Source: a virus
DNA: 28,086 nucleotides
IMG/VR virus record: IMGVR_UViG_3300043395_001441
Location: 1-28,086 of that record
Reading direction: 5' to 3' (one strand)
A program made the translations under genes and the position numbers. The notes beneath the pieces are model-generated. The model did not search any database and was not told where the DNA came from. It saw only the letters and a list, made by a program, of their open reading frames with translations. Positions 16,322 through 24,277 of this stretch are shown here, piece after piece. Every line of letters begins with the position of its first letter. Position 1 is the first letter of the stretch.

Positions 16322-19300
16322 ATGAACTACGTACCACTTCATTTACATACTCATTTTTCACTATTTGACGGAATTGGGTTGCCGTCTGAATATGTTGAAC
16401 GTGCTAAAAACTTGGGTATGCCTGCAATATCGATTACAGACCATGGCTCCCTTTCTGGCCATAGAGAGATGTATCGTGTTGCTAAAGCAAGTGGTATAAA
16501 GCCTATTCTTGGCATAGAAGGTTATATGTGTGAGGATCGCTTTGATCAAAGAGATAAAGGCGAAAGAACCGATCAACTAGATATGGTTTATAACCATATA
16601 ATCCTTCTAGCCAAGAACAAGGTTGGTTTAGAAAATCTGAATAAATTAAATGAAATTGCTTGGACAGAAGGTTATTACAAAAAACCCAGAATAGATTTTG
16701 AAGTTCTTTCCAAATACAAAGAAGGCATAATTGTATCTTCTGCATGCCCAAGCGGAATTGTTGCCAAATCAATTGAACTTGGTGAACTTGGTATGGCAAA
16801 GAAATATATTAAATGGTTTAAAGAAGAATTTGGTGGTGATTATTATCTTGAGGTAATGCCACATAATAATGAATCAATTAATAGAACAATTTTACAGTTA
16901 GCAGATGAATTTAATATTAAGCCAATTGTAACTCCAGACTGTCATCATGTTGATCAATCACAAAAAGAGATTCAAGAATTAAAATTAATTCTTAATACAT
17001 ACTCTAATAAGATTCAAAAAGATGCTACATATGAAAAGTCTAAAAAGCAAGGTGACTTAATGAAGCGTCTTGATTATTTATATGGTGCTGATAGACAGAT
17101 GTCATTTAATAAGTTTGATATTCATCTATTATCTTATGAAGAAATCAAAGAGGCAATGGAAAAGCAGGCGGTATGGAGAACTGACATTTATGAAAATACT
17201 ATTGATCTTGCCAATAAGATTGAAGATTATGACATACAAGATGGATTAAATTTATTGCCAGTTCAATATAAAAATCCAGATAAACAATTAAAAGAACTGG
17301 CTATTGAGGGTTTGAAAGATAAAGGGCTTGACACTAATCAAGAATATCTTGATAGACTTGAAGAAGAATTAAAAGTTATTAAAGATAAAAATTTTGGACC
17401 TTATTTTCTAGTTGTACAAAGCATGATTTCATGGGCTAAAAAAGAAGGAATCATGGTTGGTCCAGGTCGTGGATCTTCTGCTGGATCTCTTTTGTGTTAT
17501 GCATTAGGTATTACAGATATTGACCCATTAAAACACGGACTTCTATTCTTCCGATTTATTAATCCAGAGCGTAATGACTTTCCAGATATTGATACAGATA
17601 TTCAAGATTCTCGTCGTGACGAAGTAAAAGATTATCTTGTTAGACAATATAAGCATGTTGCTTCTATTGCTACATTTTTAGAATTTAAGGATAAAGGTGT
17701 TGTGCGAGATGTTGCTCGTGCATTAAATATTCCATTGGCAGATGTAAACAAAGTATTAAAGTTAGTAGATACATGGGATGAATATTGTACTTCAAAAACA
17801 ACTGCATGGTTTAGAGAAAAATATCCAGAGGTGGAGCAATATGGAGAACAACTTCGTGGCCGTATTAGAGGTACTGGCATACATGCTGCTGGTGTTGTCA
17901 CTAGTAAAAATCCTATTTTTAGGTACGCACCGATGGAGACACGCAACTCTCCTGGCAGCGATGATCGTATACCAGTTGTGGCAGTTGATATGGAAGAGGC
18001 TGAAAAAATCGGACTCATCAAAATCGACGCACTTGGTCTTAAAACTTTAAGTGTTATTAATGATACCTTAAATATTATTAAGGAAAGAGAAGGAACAGAA
18101 ATAAATCTTTTAGGACTAGACATGCAAGACCAAAAGGTTTACCAAATGCTTTCTGAAGGCTATACAAAAGGTGTATTTCAATGTGAAGCAACACCATACA
18201 CAAACCTTTTAGTTAAAATGGGAGTAAAAAATCTTGCTGAATTGGCTGCATCAAATGCTCTTGTTCGCCCAGGAGCCATGAATACTATTGGAAAAGATTA
18301 TATTGAAAGAAAGCATGGTAGGCAGTCAGTTAATTATTTGCACCAAACCATGAAACCTTTTACAGAAGAAACATATGGGTGTATCCTATACCAAGAGCAG
18401 GTTATGCAAGCCTGTGTTCAGTTGGGAGGAATGTCGTGGTCTGAGGCTGATAAAGTTCGTAAGATCATTGGTAAAAAGAAAGATGCTAGAGAGTTTGATG
18501 CGTTTCGTGATAAGTTCGTTGATGGTGCTTCTAAGTTTATTAGTCCTAATCAGGCTCGTGATTTATGGCATGACTTTGAGGCGCATGCGGGTTATTCGTT
18601 CAACAAGTCTCATGCGGTTGCTTACTCTACGCTCTCGTATTGGACGGCATGGCTAAAGTATTATTATCCAATTGAGTTTATGTACTCATTGCTAAAAAAT
18701 GAAAGGGACAAGGATGCACGAACTGAATATCTTATTGAAGCGAAAAGAATGGGCATTAGCATTAAGTTGCCTCACATTAATGATTCGGATATTGATTTTA
18801 AAATTGAGGGTAAGGGTATTCGGTTTGGACTCTCGGGGATCAAGTTCATCTCTGATAAAATTGCAGAACGCTATATATCGGCACGACCTTTTAAATCTTT
18901 TGAAGCACTTAGAGATTTCACGTTTACAAAAGGAAATGGAGTAAACAGTAGAGCATTGGAAGCATTAAGAGTTATTGGTGCTGCAACATTTCCAGATAAT
19001 CCAAGAAATGATAATGAGATTCGTGAAAATCTTTATGAATATTTAGGTTTGCCAGAATTCACGCAGACAGTTCCATCACACTATCATGCTTTTATAAATC
19101 CTGTAGAAGATTTTGAAGAAAAAGGATCTTTTATTCTTATGGGAATGGTTAAAGGAATTAAGCGTGGCAAAGGTTGGTCTCGTGTAGAAATATTAGATAA
19201 GACTGGAAGCATAGGAGTATTTGATGAAGAGCAAACAACAATTGAGGCTGGACGAAGTTATATTGCACTCTGTTCTGATAATAGAATTGTTAGTGCTGTT

Positions 19301-19600
19301 CCTGTGGATGAAATAAAAAATTCAGATGCTGCATTAATTAAGTTTTTAAATTACAGGATGTTACCATACAAAGATGATGAACTATTTGTAATATCATTCA
19401 AGCCTAGAATAACAAAAGCAGGCAAAAAAATGGCTTCTTTAACTTTGGCAGATACTTCTAGAGAACTTCATCCAGTAACAGTATTTCCTACTGCATTTGC
19501 TAAAGCATATATGAAGATTGAAGAAGGACATGCATATAAATTTGAATTGGGTAAAACTAAAGACGGTACAGTAATATTGGAGGATATAAATGTCGGTTAG
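16322..19600 (+). CDS. dnaE: DNA polymerase III alpha subunit (DnaE) with PHP domain
   Basis: The 1092-aa product is close to the size of bacterial DnaE1. The N-terminal PHP domain has HLHTHFSLFDG, ISITDHGSLSGH, EGYM and TPDCHHVD, so metal-binding His and Asp residues look intact. The polymerase core has PGRGSSAGS (about 381-389) and the catalytic Asp pair in PDIDTD (D422, D424), with the third Asp in LIKIDALGLKT (D569). HAAGVV and GYSFNKSHAVAYS also match family C polymerases. Residues about 910-1092 form one or two OB-like domains. The start follows the SSB stop by three bases without a clear binding site, suggesting coupling. It is the replicative polymerase of this phage. An internal stretch near 18360-18880 is unusually GC-rich. 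Confidence 0.95.
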   Translation: MNYVPLHLHTHFSLFDGIGLPSEYVERAKNLGMPAISITDHGSLSGHREMYRVAKASGIKPILGIEGYMCEDRFDQRDKGERTDQLDMVYNHIILLAKNKVGLENLNKLNEIAWTEGYYKKPRIDFEVLSKYKEGIIVSSACPSGIVAKSIELGELGMAKKYIKWFKEEFGGDYYLEVMPHNNESINRTILQLADEFNIKPIVTPDCHHVDQSQKEIQELKLILNTYSNKIQKDATYEKSKKQGDLMKRLDYLYGADRQMSFNKFDIHLLSYEEIKEAMEKQAVWRTDIYENTIDLANKIEDYDIQDGLNLLPVQYKNPDKQLKELAIEGLKDKGLDTNQEYLDRLEEELKVIKDKNFGPYFLVVQSMISWAKKEGIMVGPGRGSSAGSLLCYALGITDIDPLKHGLLFFRFINPERNDFPDIDTDIQDSRRDEVKDYLVRQYKHVASIATFLEFKDKGVVRDVARALNIPLADVNKVLKLVDTWDEYCTSKTTAWFREKYPEVEQYGEQLRGRIRGTGIHAAGVVTSKNPIFRYAPMETRNSPGSDDRIPVVAVDMEEAEKIGLIKIDALGLKTLSVINDTLNIIKEREGTEINLLGLDMQDQKVYQMLSEGYTKGVFQCEATPYTNLLVKMGVKNLAELAASNALVRPGAMNTIGKDYIERKHGRQSVNYLHQTMKPFTEETYGCILYQEQVMQACVQLGGMSWSEADKVRKIIGKKKDAREFDAFRDKFVDGASKFISPNQARDLWHDFEAHAGYSFNKSHAVAYSTLSYWTAWLKYYYPIEFMYSLLKNERDKDARTEYLIEAKRMGISIKLPHINDSDIDFKIEGKGIRFGLSGIKFISDKIAERYISARPFKSFEALRDFTFTKGNGVNSRALEALRVIGAATFPDNPRNDNEIRENLYEYLGLPEFTQTVPSHYHAFINPVEDFEEKGSFILMGMVKGIKRGKGWSRVEILDKTGSIGVFDEEQTTIEAGRSYIALCSDNRIVSAVPVDEIKNSDAALIKFLNYRMLPYKDDELFVISFKPRITKAGKKMASLTLADTSRELHPVTVFPTAFAKAYMKIEEGHAYKFELGKTKDGTVILEDINVG

Positions 19601-20603
19601 CCTTGAAGATGTATTAGCACAACTAAACCCTAAATTAAGAAAAAGCATTCTTGTTGGTGACGAAGTTCCAAAGACAGAATATGCCGTAACACCAAGTTTT
19701 GGATTAAATCGTGCACTGAATGGTGGTTTGCCTTATGGTCGCCAAGTGCTTATTTGGGGATCAAAGTCATCCGCCAAGTCATCTCTATGTCTTCAGACAA
19801 TTGCACTGGCTCAAAAAGAAGGCAAAATATGTGCATGGATAGACGCAGAAATGTCTTATGATAAAGATTGGGCAGAAAAATTAGGAGTAGATACATCTAA
19901 ATTAATTGTTTCGCAGGCAAGGACAATAAATGAAATGGTCGATGTTGGAGTAAATCTAATAGAGGCTGGAGTGGATATTATTGTTGTTGATTCAATTACG
20001 TCTTTGCTGCCAGCAATTTATTTTGAAAAAGATTCGTCAGAATTGAAGCAGTTAGAAAATACAAAACAAATTGGTGCTGAGTCTCGTGACTTTAGCAATG
20101 CCTGGAAAATGCTTAACTATGCAAATAATAAAGCGAAGCCAACATTGCTAATACTTATTTCTCAATCTAGAAATAATATTAATGCTATGTATACAAGCCA
20201 GCAACCAACTGGAGGGCAAGCAACTAAGTTTTATTCTTCTACTGTAGTTAAATTATTTTCATCTGAATCTGATAATCAAGCACTGAAAGGAAAAATATAT
20301 GTTGGTGACAAGGCTATTGAAGAAAAGGTTGGTAGAAAGATTAGATGGGAACTCCAGTTTTCCAAAACTTCTCCTGCTTTTCAGTCTGGTGAGTATGACT
20401 TCTATTTTAGAGGCGATAGTTTGGGCATTGATTCTGTCGCTGATCTTGTTGACACTGCTGAACTTGTTGGCATAGTGGAACGTACTGGAGCATGGTATTT
20501 GCTTCCAGATGGATCGAAAGTTCAAGGAAGAGATGCCTTTGTAAATCGTGTAAGAGAGGATCTTGATCTACAAGATATGATTAAGAATAAGATTAGTGGA
20601 TAA
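19590..20603 (+). CDS. RecA/UvsX-like recombinase
   Basis: The 337-aa protein starts at ATG 19590 with GGAGG at 19579-19583 and overlaps the polymerase stop. It has a RecA-type ATPase core: P-loop GSKSSAKSS (57-65) with K63, Walker B VDIIVVDSITSL, LILISQSRNNI, and QQPTGGQATKFYSSTVVKL, which matches the RecA DNA-binding loop region. The C-terminal part has DLVDTAELVGIVERTGAWY, as in RecA. The P-loop Gly before Lys is Ala62, a variation also tolerated in T4 UvsX, where the residue is Phe. It would form filaments on ssDNA and carry out strand exchange for recombination-dependent replication and repair. The neighbouring SSB, polymerase and resolvase genes fit this role. Confidence 0.9.
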   Translation: MSVSLEDVLAQLNPKLRKSILVGDEVPKTEYAVTPSFGLNRALNGGLPYGRQVLIWGSKSSAKSSLCLQTIALAQKEGKICAWIDAEMSYDKDWAEKLGVDTSKLIVSQARTINEMVDVGVNLIEAGVDIIVVDSITSLLPAIYFEKDSSELKQLENTKQIGAESRDFSNAWKMLNYANNKAKPTLLILISQSRNNINAMYTSQQPTGGQATKFYSSTVVKLFSSESDNQALKGKIYVGDKAIEEKVGRKIRWELQFSKTSPAFQSGEYDFYFRGDSLGIDSVADLVDTAELVGIVERTGAWYLLPDGSKVQGRDAFVNRVREDLDLQDMIKNKISG

Positions 20604-20772
20604 ATATTCTATTTATCAAGGCAAGTTTTCTTGTAAAGTATGTAAAAAAGAGGTAAAAACAATGAGATTATATCCAGCAACAGGTATGGCATCATGGATG
20701 TGTCAAGATAAACATCTCTCTGAAGTACAACTTTATAAAGTAGGATATAAGAAAATAAAAACAAATGAGTGA
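20596..20772 (+). CDS. Small zinc-ribbon protein, overlaps both neighbours
   Basis: A 58-aa frame begins with GTG at 20596, overlapping the recombinase stop by 8 bases, and ends at 20772, overlapping the next start by 8 bases. It fills what would otherwise be a 161-base gap. C13 and C16 (CKVC), C36 and H40 (CQDKH) make a CCCH zinc site; the stretch KTMRLYPATGMASWMC and the basic C-terminus YKVGYKKIK resemble a small phage zinc-ribbon family. No strong ribosome binding site is visible, so translation is probably coupled to the recombinase gene. Its function is unknown; nucleic acid binding is likely. Confidence 0.75.
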   Translation: MDKYSIYQGKFSCKVCKKEVKTMRLYPATGMASWMCQDKHLSEVQLYKVGYKKIKTNE

Positions 20773-21049
20773 AAAAAATGAAAGTAAAAGAATAGGTGCT
20801 AAACAGCATAAAAATTCTGGTAGAAATATAAAAAAGGGCGACGCTACTTGGAAAAATTTTACTATAGACTTTAAGGAAAATTCAAAATCCTTTACCCTTA
20901 ACCATGATGTTTGGGCTAAAGCAACTACTGATGCTATAAGAAATGGAAATGACCCAGCAATTATGGTTATCCTTGGAGAGGGAAATAAAAAAGTTAGACT
21001 TGCTATTATAGAACTAAGCATATTAGAAGAGTTAATCGATAAGGTATAA
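20765..21049 (+). CDS. Small PD-(D/E)XK (Hjc-like) resolvase/nuclease candidate
   Basis: The 94-aa protein contains GAKQHKNSGR (11-20), then GD at 25-26, and FTIDFKENSKSFTL with D35-x-K37. This arrangement of Glu near the N-terminus, SGR, a Gly-Asp turn and a D-x-K strand is that of small archaeal-type Hjc and phage resolvase-like nucleases of the PD-(D/E)XK fold. A following helix and the strand DPAIMVILG also fit. D26, D35 and K37 are the likely active-site residues. It follows the recombinase and zinc-ribbon genes with overlaps. It is small and the Glu of the ExK motif is Asp here, so activity needs testing. A second, RuvC-type resolvase is encoded at 24535. Confidence 0.55.
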   Translation: MSEKNESKRIGAKQHKNSGRNIKKGDATWKNFTIDFKENSKSFTLNHDVWAKATTDAIRNGNDPAIMVILGEGNKKVRLAIIELSILEELIDKV

Positions 21050-21056
21050 TGGAGAT

Positions 21057-21689
21057 ATGGGTCTAATTAGAAAAAATGTTTTTTCAAATGAACACATAGC
21101 AAAAATATATGAATGTGTTGATAAAGAGTTATCCAGTAGAGAACAGATAGACTGGTATGATTCAAAGACTGGCCATGAGTATCCAAATGATAAAAAATTT
21201 ATTGCAATTAAGAAAGAGTTACTTTCTAGGTTAGATATAGATAAGTTTGTTTTGCCGTATGAAATTATTACTGTAGCAAAAGAATGTGCTGATGATATTT
21301 GTTCAGAAATGAATATGAAATCAACAGGTATTACTGGAATTACATATGTTGAATATAATCCAAAATATGGAGATGACGGACAGCCATATTTAAATCCACA
21401 TAAAGACCATCCTGGCGCATCTGATTTTGTATTAGACTATCAATTAGATTCCAATATAAATTGGGAGATAGGCATTAATAAAGATATATACTCTCTATCT
21501 AATAATGATGCTTTAGGAATTATTACAACTAAAAACTATCATTGGAGAGCAAAAAGAAATTGGAAAGAAGGAGAATATGTTAAAATGTTATTTTTTCATA
21601 TTGCTTTAGAGGATAAAAATATCAAAGATTGTGAATATACTATAGAAGAAGTTTGGAATTTTGCAGAAAAATATAATGGAGGAAAATAA
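21057..21689 (+). CDS. Fe(II)/2-oxoglutarate oxygenase-like protein 1
   Basis: The 210-aa protein has H115-x-D117 (NPHKDHPG) and a distal H162 in YHWRAKR, the facial triad of 2-oxoglutarate-dependent oxygenases, within a beta-rich C-terminal half. Between them lies DYQLDSNINW. R164 or R167 could bind 2-oxoglutarate. The following segment NWKEGEYVKM is shared in pattern with the next two gene products, which identifies the three as paralogues. The N-terminal 95 residues are mainly helical. The start is ATG 21057 with GGAG very close upstream. Substrate is unknown. Members of this superfamily hydroxylate proteins, nucleobases or small molecules. Confidence 0.72.
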   Translation: MGLIRKNVFSNEHIAKIYECVDKELSSREQIDWYDSKTGHEYPNDKKFIAIKKELLSRLDIDKFVLPYEIITVAKECADDICSEMNMKSTGITGITYVEYNPKYGDDGQPYLNPHKDHPGASDFVLDYQLDSNINWEIGINKDIYSLSNNDALGIITTKNYHWRAKRNWKEGEYVKMLFFHIALEDKNIKDCEYTIEEVWNFAEKYNGGK

Positions 21690-22306
21690 TGAAGCATAAT
21701 GAAAATAATGTAATACTAGATGATATCTTAAATCAGGATGGAATAAATTCTGTAAGAGCATCTATTTCTAGAAACACTGGTGGTAATTTTGTACAAGAGC
21801 ATTGTCAGGCAAACCTATTTATACAACTTGAAAATGCTGTCGCAGAAAAATTTACAAGATTAGCAAGACAGGTTAGTGGAAACAATAATTTAGTACTAAC
21901 AGAGCATTGTTTTGCAAGATATGAGAACGTAACCAGCAATTGTGGTAAGTTTCATTTTAAACCTTCCTTATTTCCACATTATGATGAAACTTTTAAGGAG
22001 CCAAGGTTTACATTTGATTATCAGTTAAGTTCAAACATTAGTTGGCCAATAGTAGTTGAGCCAGATAAAGAATTTGTATTAAAAGATAATCAGGCTATAA
22101 CTTTCAGTGGAACTCATCAAGTTCATTGGAGAAAGCCAACTTTATTTAAAGAAGGTGATTTTGTAGAAATGATATTCTGTCATTTTTCAGATCCAACATC
22201 TGGACCAAAAGAACCAGACCTAAATCAAAGAATGGACGAAAAGGTTGCAGCATATAGAAAGGCATATTTTGATGCAGGAGGTTGGACAAATGGCTCAGAT
22301 TCATAA
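21689..22306 (+). CDS. Fe(II)/2-oxoglutarate oxygenase-like protein 2
   Basis: The 205-aa product has H97-x-D99 (FPHYDE), DYQLSSNISW and H146 in HQVHWRKP, then FKEGDFVEM, in the same order and spacing as its upstream neighbour. The start overlaps the previous stop by one base and has GGAGG at 21678-21682. The C-terminal tail (about residues 175-205) is Ala- and Lys-rich with AYRKAYFDAGGW and has no counterpart in protein 1. The last 17 bases overlap the next gene. Sequence identity to its neighbours is low outside the motifs, so the duplication is old. Confidence 0.72.
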   Translation: MKHNENNVILDDILNQDGINSVRASISRNTGGNFVQEHCQANLFIQLENAVAEKFTRLARQVSGNNNLVLTEHCFARYENVTSNCGKFHFKPSLFPHYDETFKEPRFTFDYQLSSNISWPIVVEPDKEFVLKDNQAITFSGTHQVHWRKPTLFKEGDFVEMIFCHFSDPTSGPKEPDLNQRMDEKVAAYRKAYFDAGGWTNGSDS

Positions 22307-23078
22307 TTATTTAACTGGGTTTGATAAGTACAATAAACCATTACCATTTTATATAGATAACTTATTTAATGATGATCAAAAAAATAGAATTATGTCAATC
22401 ATTGAAGAAAACAGAAAATTAGAACCATTTGTTATTGGCGATAGAATTGAAGATGGATATATTAGAACTGGAACATTTAAAAGTAGGTTTCAGCCAAAAA
22501 TAGCAAAAAATATGTCCCGTGTTTTAATTGAATTTGATATGCCTAAAGATTGTGAGGAAATATTAGACTCAATTGCTAAACCTTTATATAAAGAACCAAT
22601 CGCTTTATGTCATTGGAATTATATTGATTATAATTTAAAATATGGTTATGGTGATAATAGTCCAGCACTACCTCCACATTTAGATGCTGATGAAAATCTT
22701 GTTACTATTAATTATTGTCCAGATACTAATATTGAGTGGGATCTATATGTTGGTAACTGGGATGATACTGGAAACTTTACAAGATACACACTTGGTCCAG
22801 GACAAACTATAGTATTTAGTGCTGTAAATCAGATTCACTGGAGACCAAAACGTAAGTTTAAAGAGGGAGAGTTTTGTGAAATTATTAGTATGGACTATTG
22901 CCCTATTACAAGTTATAGATTTAATGGAGAAGAAAATCCAATAGATCCAGAAAAATATCCTGATAAAAGACGTGAATATTTAGATAAATTACAAGCAAGG
23001 CCAGATATGCAGGCTGCATTTAAATTATGGGCTGAAGATGGTATAAAAGACGGCATTCCGCCAGAATCGATGGGGTAA
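22290..23078 (+). CDS. Fe(II)/2-oxoglutarate oxygenase-like protein 3
   Basis: ATG 22290 is the start because AGGAGG at 22276-22281 is correctly spaced; a longer frame from 22245 has no site. The 262-aa product has H130-x-D132 (PPHLDADEN), a NYCPDTNIEW strand and H183 in QIHWRPKR followed by FKEGEFCEI. This is the longest of the three paralogues and has an extra insert (about residues 155-170) between HxD and the distal His, plus a C-terminal extension of about 60 residues rich in Pro, Asp and Lys. It probably has the same chemistry with a different substrate or partner. Confidence 0.72.
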   Translation: MAQIHNYLTGFDKYNKPLPFYIDNLFNDDQKNRIMSIIEENRKLEPFVIGDRIEDGYIRTGTFKSRFQPKIAKNMSRVLIEFDMPKDCEEILDSIAKPLYKEPIALCHWNYIDYNLKYGYGDNSPALPPHLDADENLVTINYCPDTNIEWDLYVGNWDDTGNFTRYTLGPGQTIVFSAVNQIHWRPKRKFKEGEFCEIISMDYCPITSYRFNGEENPIDPEKYPDKRREYLDKLQARPDMQAAFKLWAEDGIKDGIPPESMG

Positions 23079-23383
23079 TGGAACAACAACAAACTACATT
23101 AGAAATGATTAATGGTCTTTCGGAAATCGCAGAATATATGGAAGATGAAGAGTTTACTGTTGCATTAACTACAATTGCAAAGTTAATACTAAAACCAGAT
23201 ATTCCTATGAATGTTGCAACTTTAGAGATAGTTAGATTACAAGCAATAGCATCTAAGATGGCATTAAGAGCCACTTGGATGGCAAATGTAGATAAATCTA
23301 ATAGAGGCAAAAAGAACCTTTATTATACTGCTGCAGAATCTATAAATAATCTTGTATCTGCACTTAAATATATAACTAGATGA
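23078..23383 (+). CDS. Hypothetical helical protein
   Basis: The 101-aa product is almost entirely helical and has no recognisable motif. It contains IRLQAIASKMALRATW-like repeated hydrophobic spacing in its middle and AAESINNLVSALKYI at the C-terminus. The ATG overlaps the upstream stop (TAATG), so it ends the 2OG-oxygenase transcription unit; an extended -10 promoter follows directly. The function is unknown, but it may act with the oxygenases or with the nuclease downstream. Confidence 0.55.
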   Translation: MEQQQTTLEMINGLSEIAEYMEDEEFTVALTTIAKLILKPDIPMNVATLEIVRLQAIASKMALRATWMANVDKSNRGKKNLYYTAAESINNLVSALKYITR

Positions 23384-23387
23384 TACC

Positions 23388-23396
23388 TGCTATAAT
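23388..23396 (+). promoter_or_regulatory. Extended -10 promoter before the Fe-S nuclease gene
   Basis: TGC followed by perfect TATAAT at 23391-23396 makes an extended -10 element. No good -35 box is visible at the usual distance. The sequence from TATAAT to AAAGGA (23391-23411) nearly repeats the -10-to-RBS stretch of the promoter at 15605. The leader would be about 14 bases. Confidence 0.6.
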
Positions 23397-23416
23397 AGTA
23401 TAAACAAAGGATAACA

Positions 23417-24277
23417 ATGAAAAATTTATTAAAAGAAGTAATGATTAAAGATTCAAAAATAAATAAAACAGCAAAAGATCTAGAAGATATGTCTTTTATT
23501 GATGGTTTAATTGAAAAAATACAGTCTGGATATTTAACTAAAACTAAACCTAAGTTTAGTAAAAAGACTAATTTTTCTGCATCTGGTTTAACTTATGGTG
23601 CTGGTGAATGTCCAAGATATTGGTATCTAGCATTTGATGGAGCAGTATTTCATGATAACTCAGATGCATATGGTGTTGCAAACAGAACAAATGGAACTTT
23701 GGGTCATGAAAGAATACAAGAAGCAATAGAGGCTTCTGGGTTGCTTGATAAAGACATGGTTATGGATCCAGTTCCAAGAAAGTATAATAAACAAACACAT
23801 CCTTCAATGGAGTTTAGAGTAAGTTTAGAAAATCCACCATTTGATGGTTATGGCGATGTCATGCTTAATATTAACAATGAGCGAGTTATTGGTGAAATTA
23901 AAACTATCACTAATGAAGGTTTTGAATATAAAAAGAATAGTAAGAAGCCTAAGATGGGTCATCTTATGCAACTATTAATTTATATGAGGGTATGGAAAGT
24001 GGATAAGGGTGTAATGATTTATGAGAACAAAAATAATCATGAACTATTAACCTTGCCAGTTGTAATGAACGATCATTTCCGTCGGTGGGTAGACCAGGCA
24101 TTTGATTGGATGAAAGATGTATATGCAAGTTGGAAAAAGCAGGAGTTACCACAAAAACCCTACAGATCTAATTCTAAAATATGCAAAGTTTGTCCTATTC
24201 AAAAAGCATGTGCTGAAGCAGAGACAGGGGTAATTAAAATTAAACCTCTGGAGTTGCTAGAAGATGAAAAGTTGTAA
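23417..24277 (+). CDS. Cas4/RecB-like PD-(D/E)XK nuclease with Fe-S cluster
   Basis: The 286-aa protein has C65 near the start of its domain (GAGECPRYW) and C256, C259 and C265 at the end (CKVCPIQKAC). This one-plus-three Cys layout holds a 4Fe-4S cluster in Cas4- and AddB-type nucleases. Nuclease residues are H97, D147 (GYGDVML), E160-x-K162 (VIGEIKTI) and the Q185 motif in HLMQLLIYM. It is most likely an exonuclease for DNA ends in recombination and replication. There is no Cas1, Cas2 or CRISPR array here, so a role in spacer acquisition is not supported. It begins a transcription unit with its own promoter and an AAAGGA site at good distance. Confidence 0.85.
   Translation: MKNLLKEVMIKDSKINKTAKDLEDMSFIDGLIEKIQSGYLTKTKPKFSKKTNFSASGLTYGAGECPRYWYLAFDGAVFHDNSDAYGVANRTNGTLGHERIQEAIEASGLLDKDMVMDPVPRKYNKQTHPSMEFRVSLENPPFDGYGDVMLNINNERVIGEIKTITNEGFEYKKNSKKPKMGHLMQLLIYMRVWKVDKGVMIYENKNNHELLTLPVVMNDHFRRWVDQAFDWMKDVYASWKKQELPQKPYRSNSKICKVCPIQKACAEAETGVIKIKPLELLEDEKL

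Noticed and set aside
17328-17350. TTGACA inside dnaE
   Set aside because: The sequence 17 bases downstream (GATAGA) is not a usable -10 box and no gene starts nearby.
17632-18123. 163-aa antisense frame inside dnaE
   Set aside because: Lies opposite the catalytic core of dnaE; low-complexity Ser/Leu-rich product with no motif.
20449-20476. TTGACA with CATAGT 16 bases later inside the recombinase gene
   Set aside because: The -10 is weak and spacing short; kept out because the downstream genes appear coupled to the recombinase.
21045-21050. TATAAT just before the first oxygenase gene
   Set aside because: Formed by the end of the previous gene (GTA TAA) and TGG; no -35 box, and too close to the ATG to give a leader.
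23417-24277. CRISPR adaptation role for the Cas4-like protein
   Set aside because: No Cas1, Cas2 or repeat-spacer array in the window; phage Cas4-like nucleases usually belong to recombination modules.
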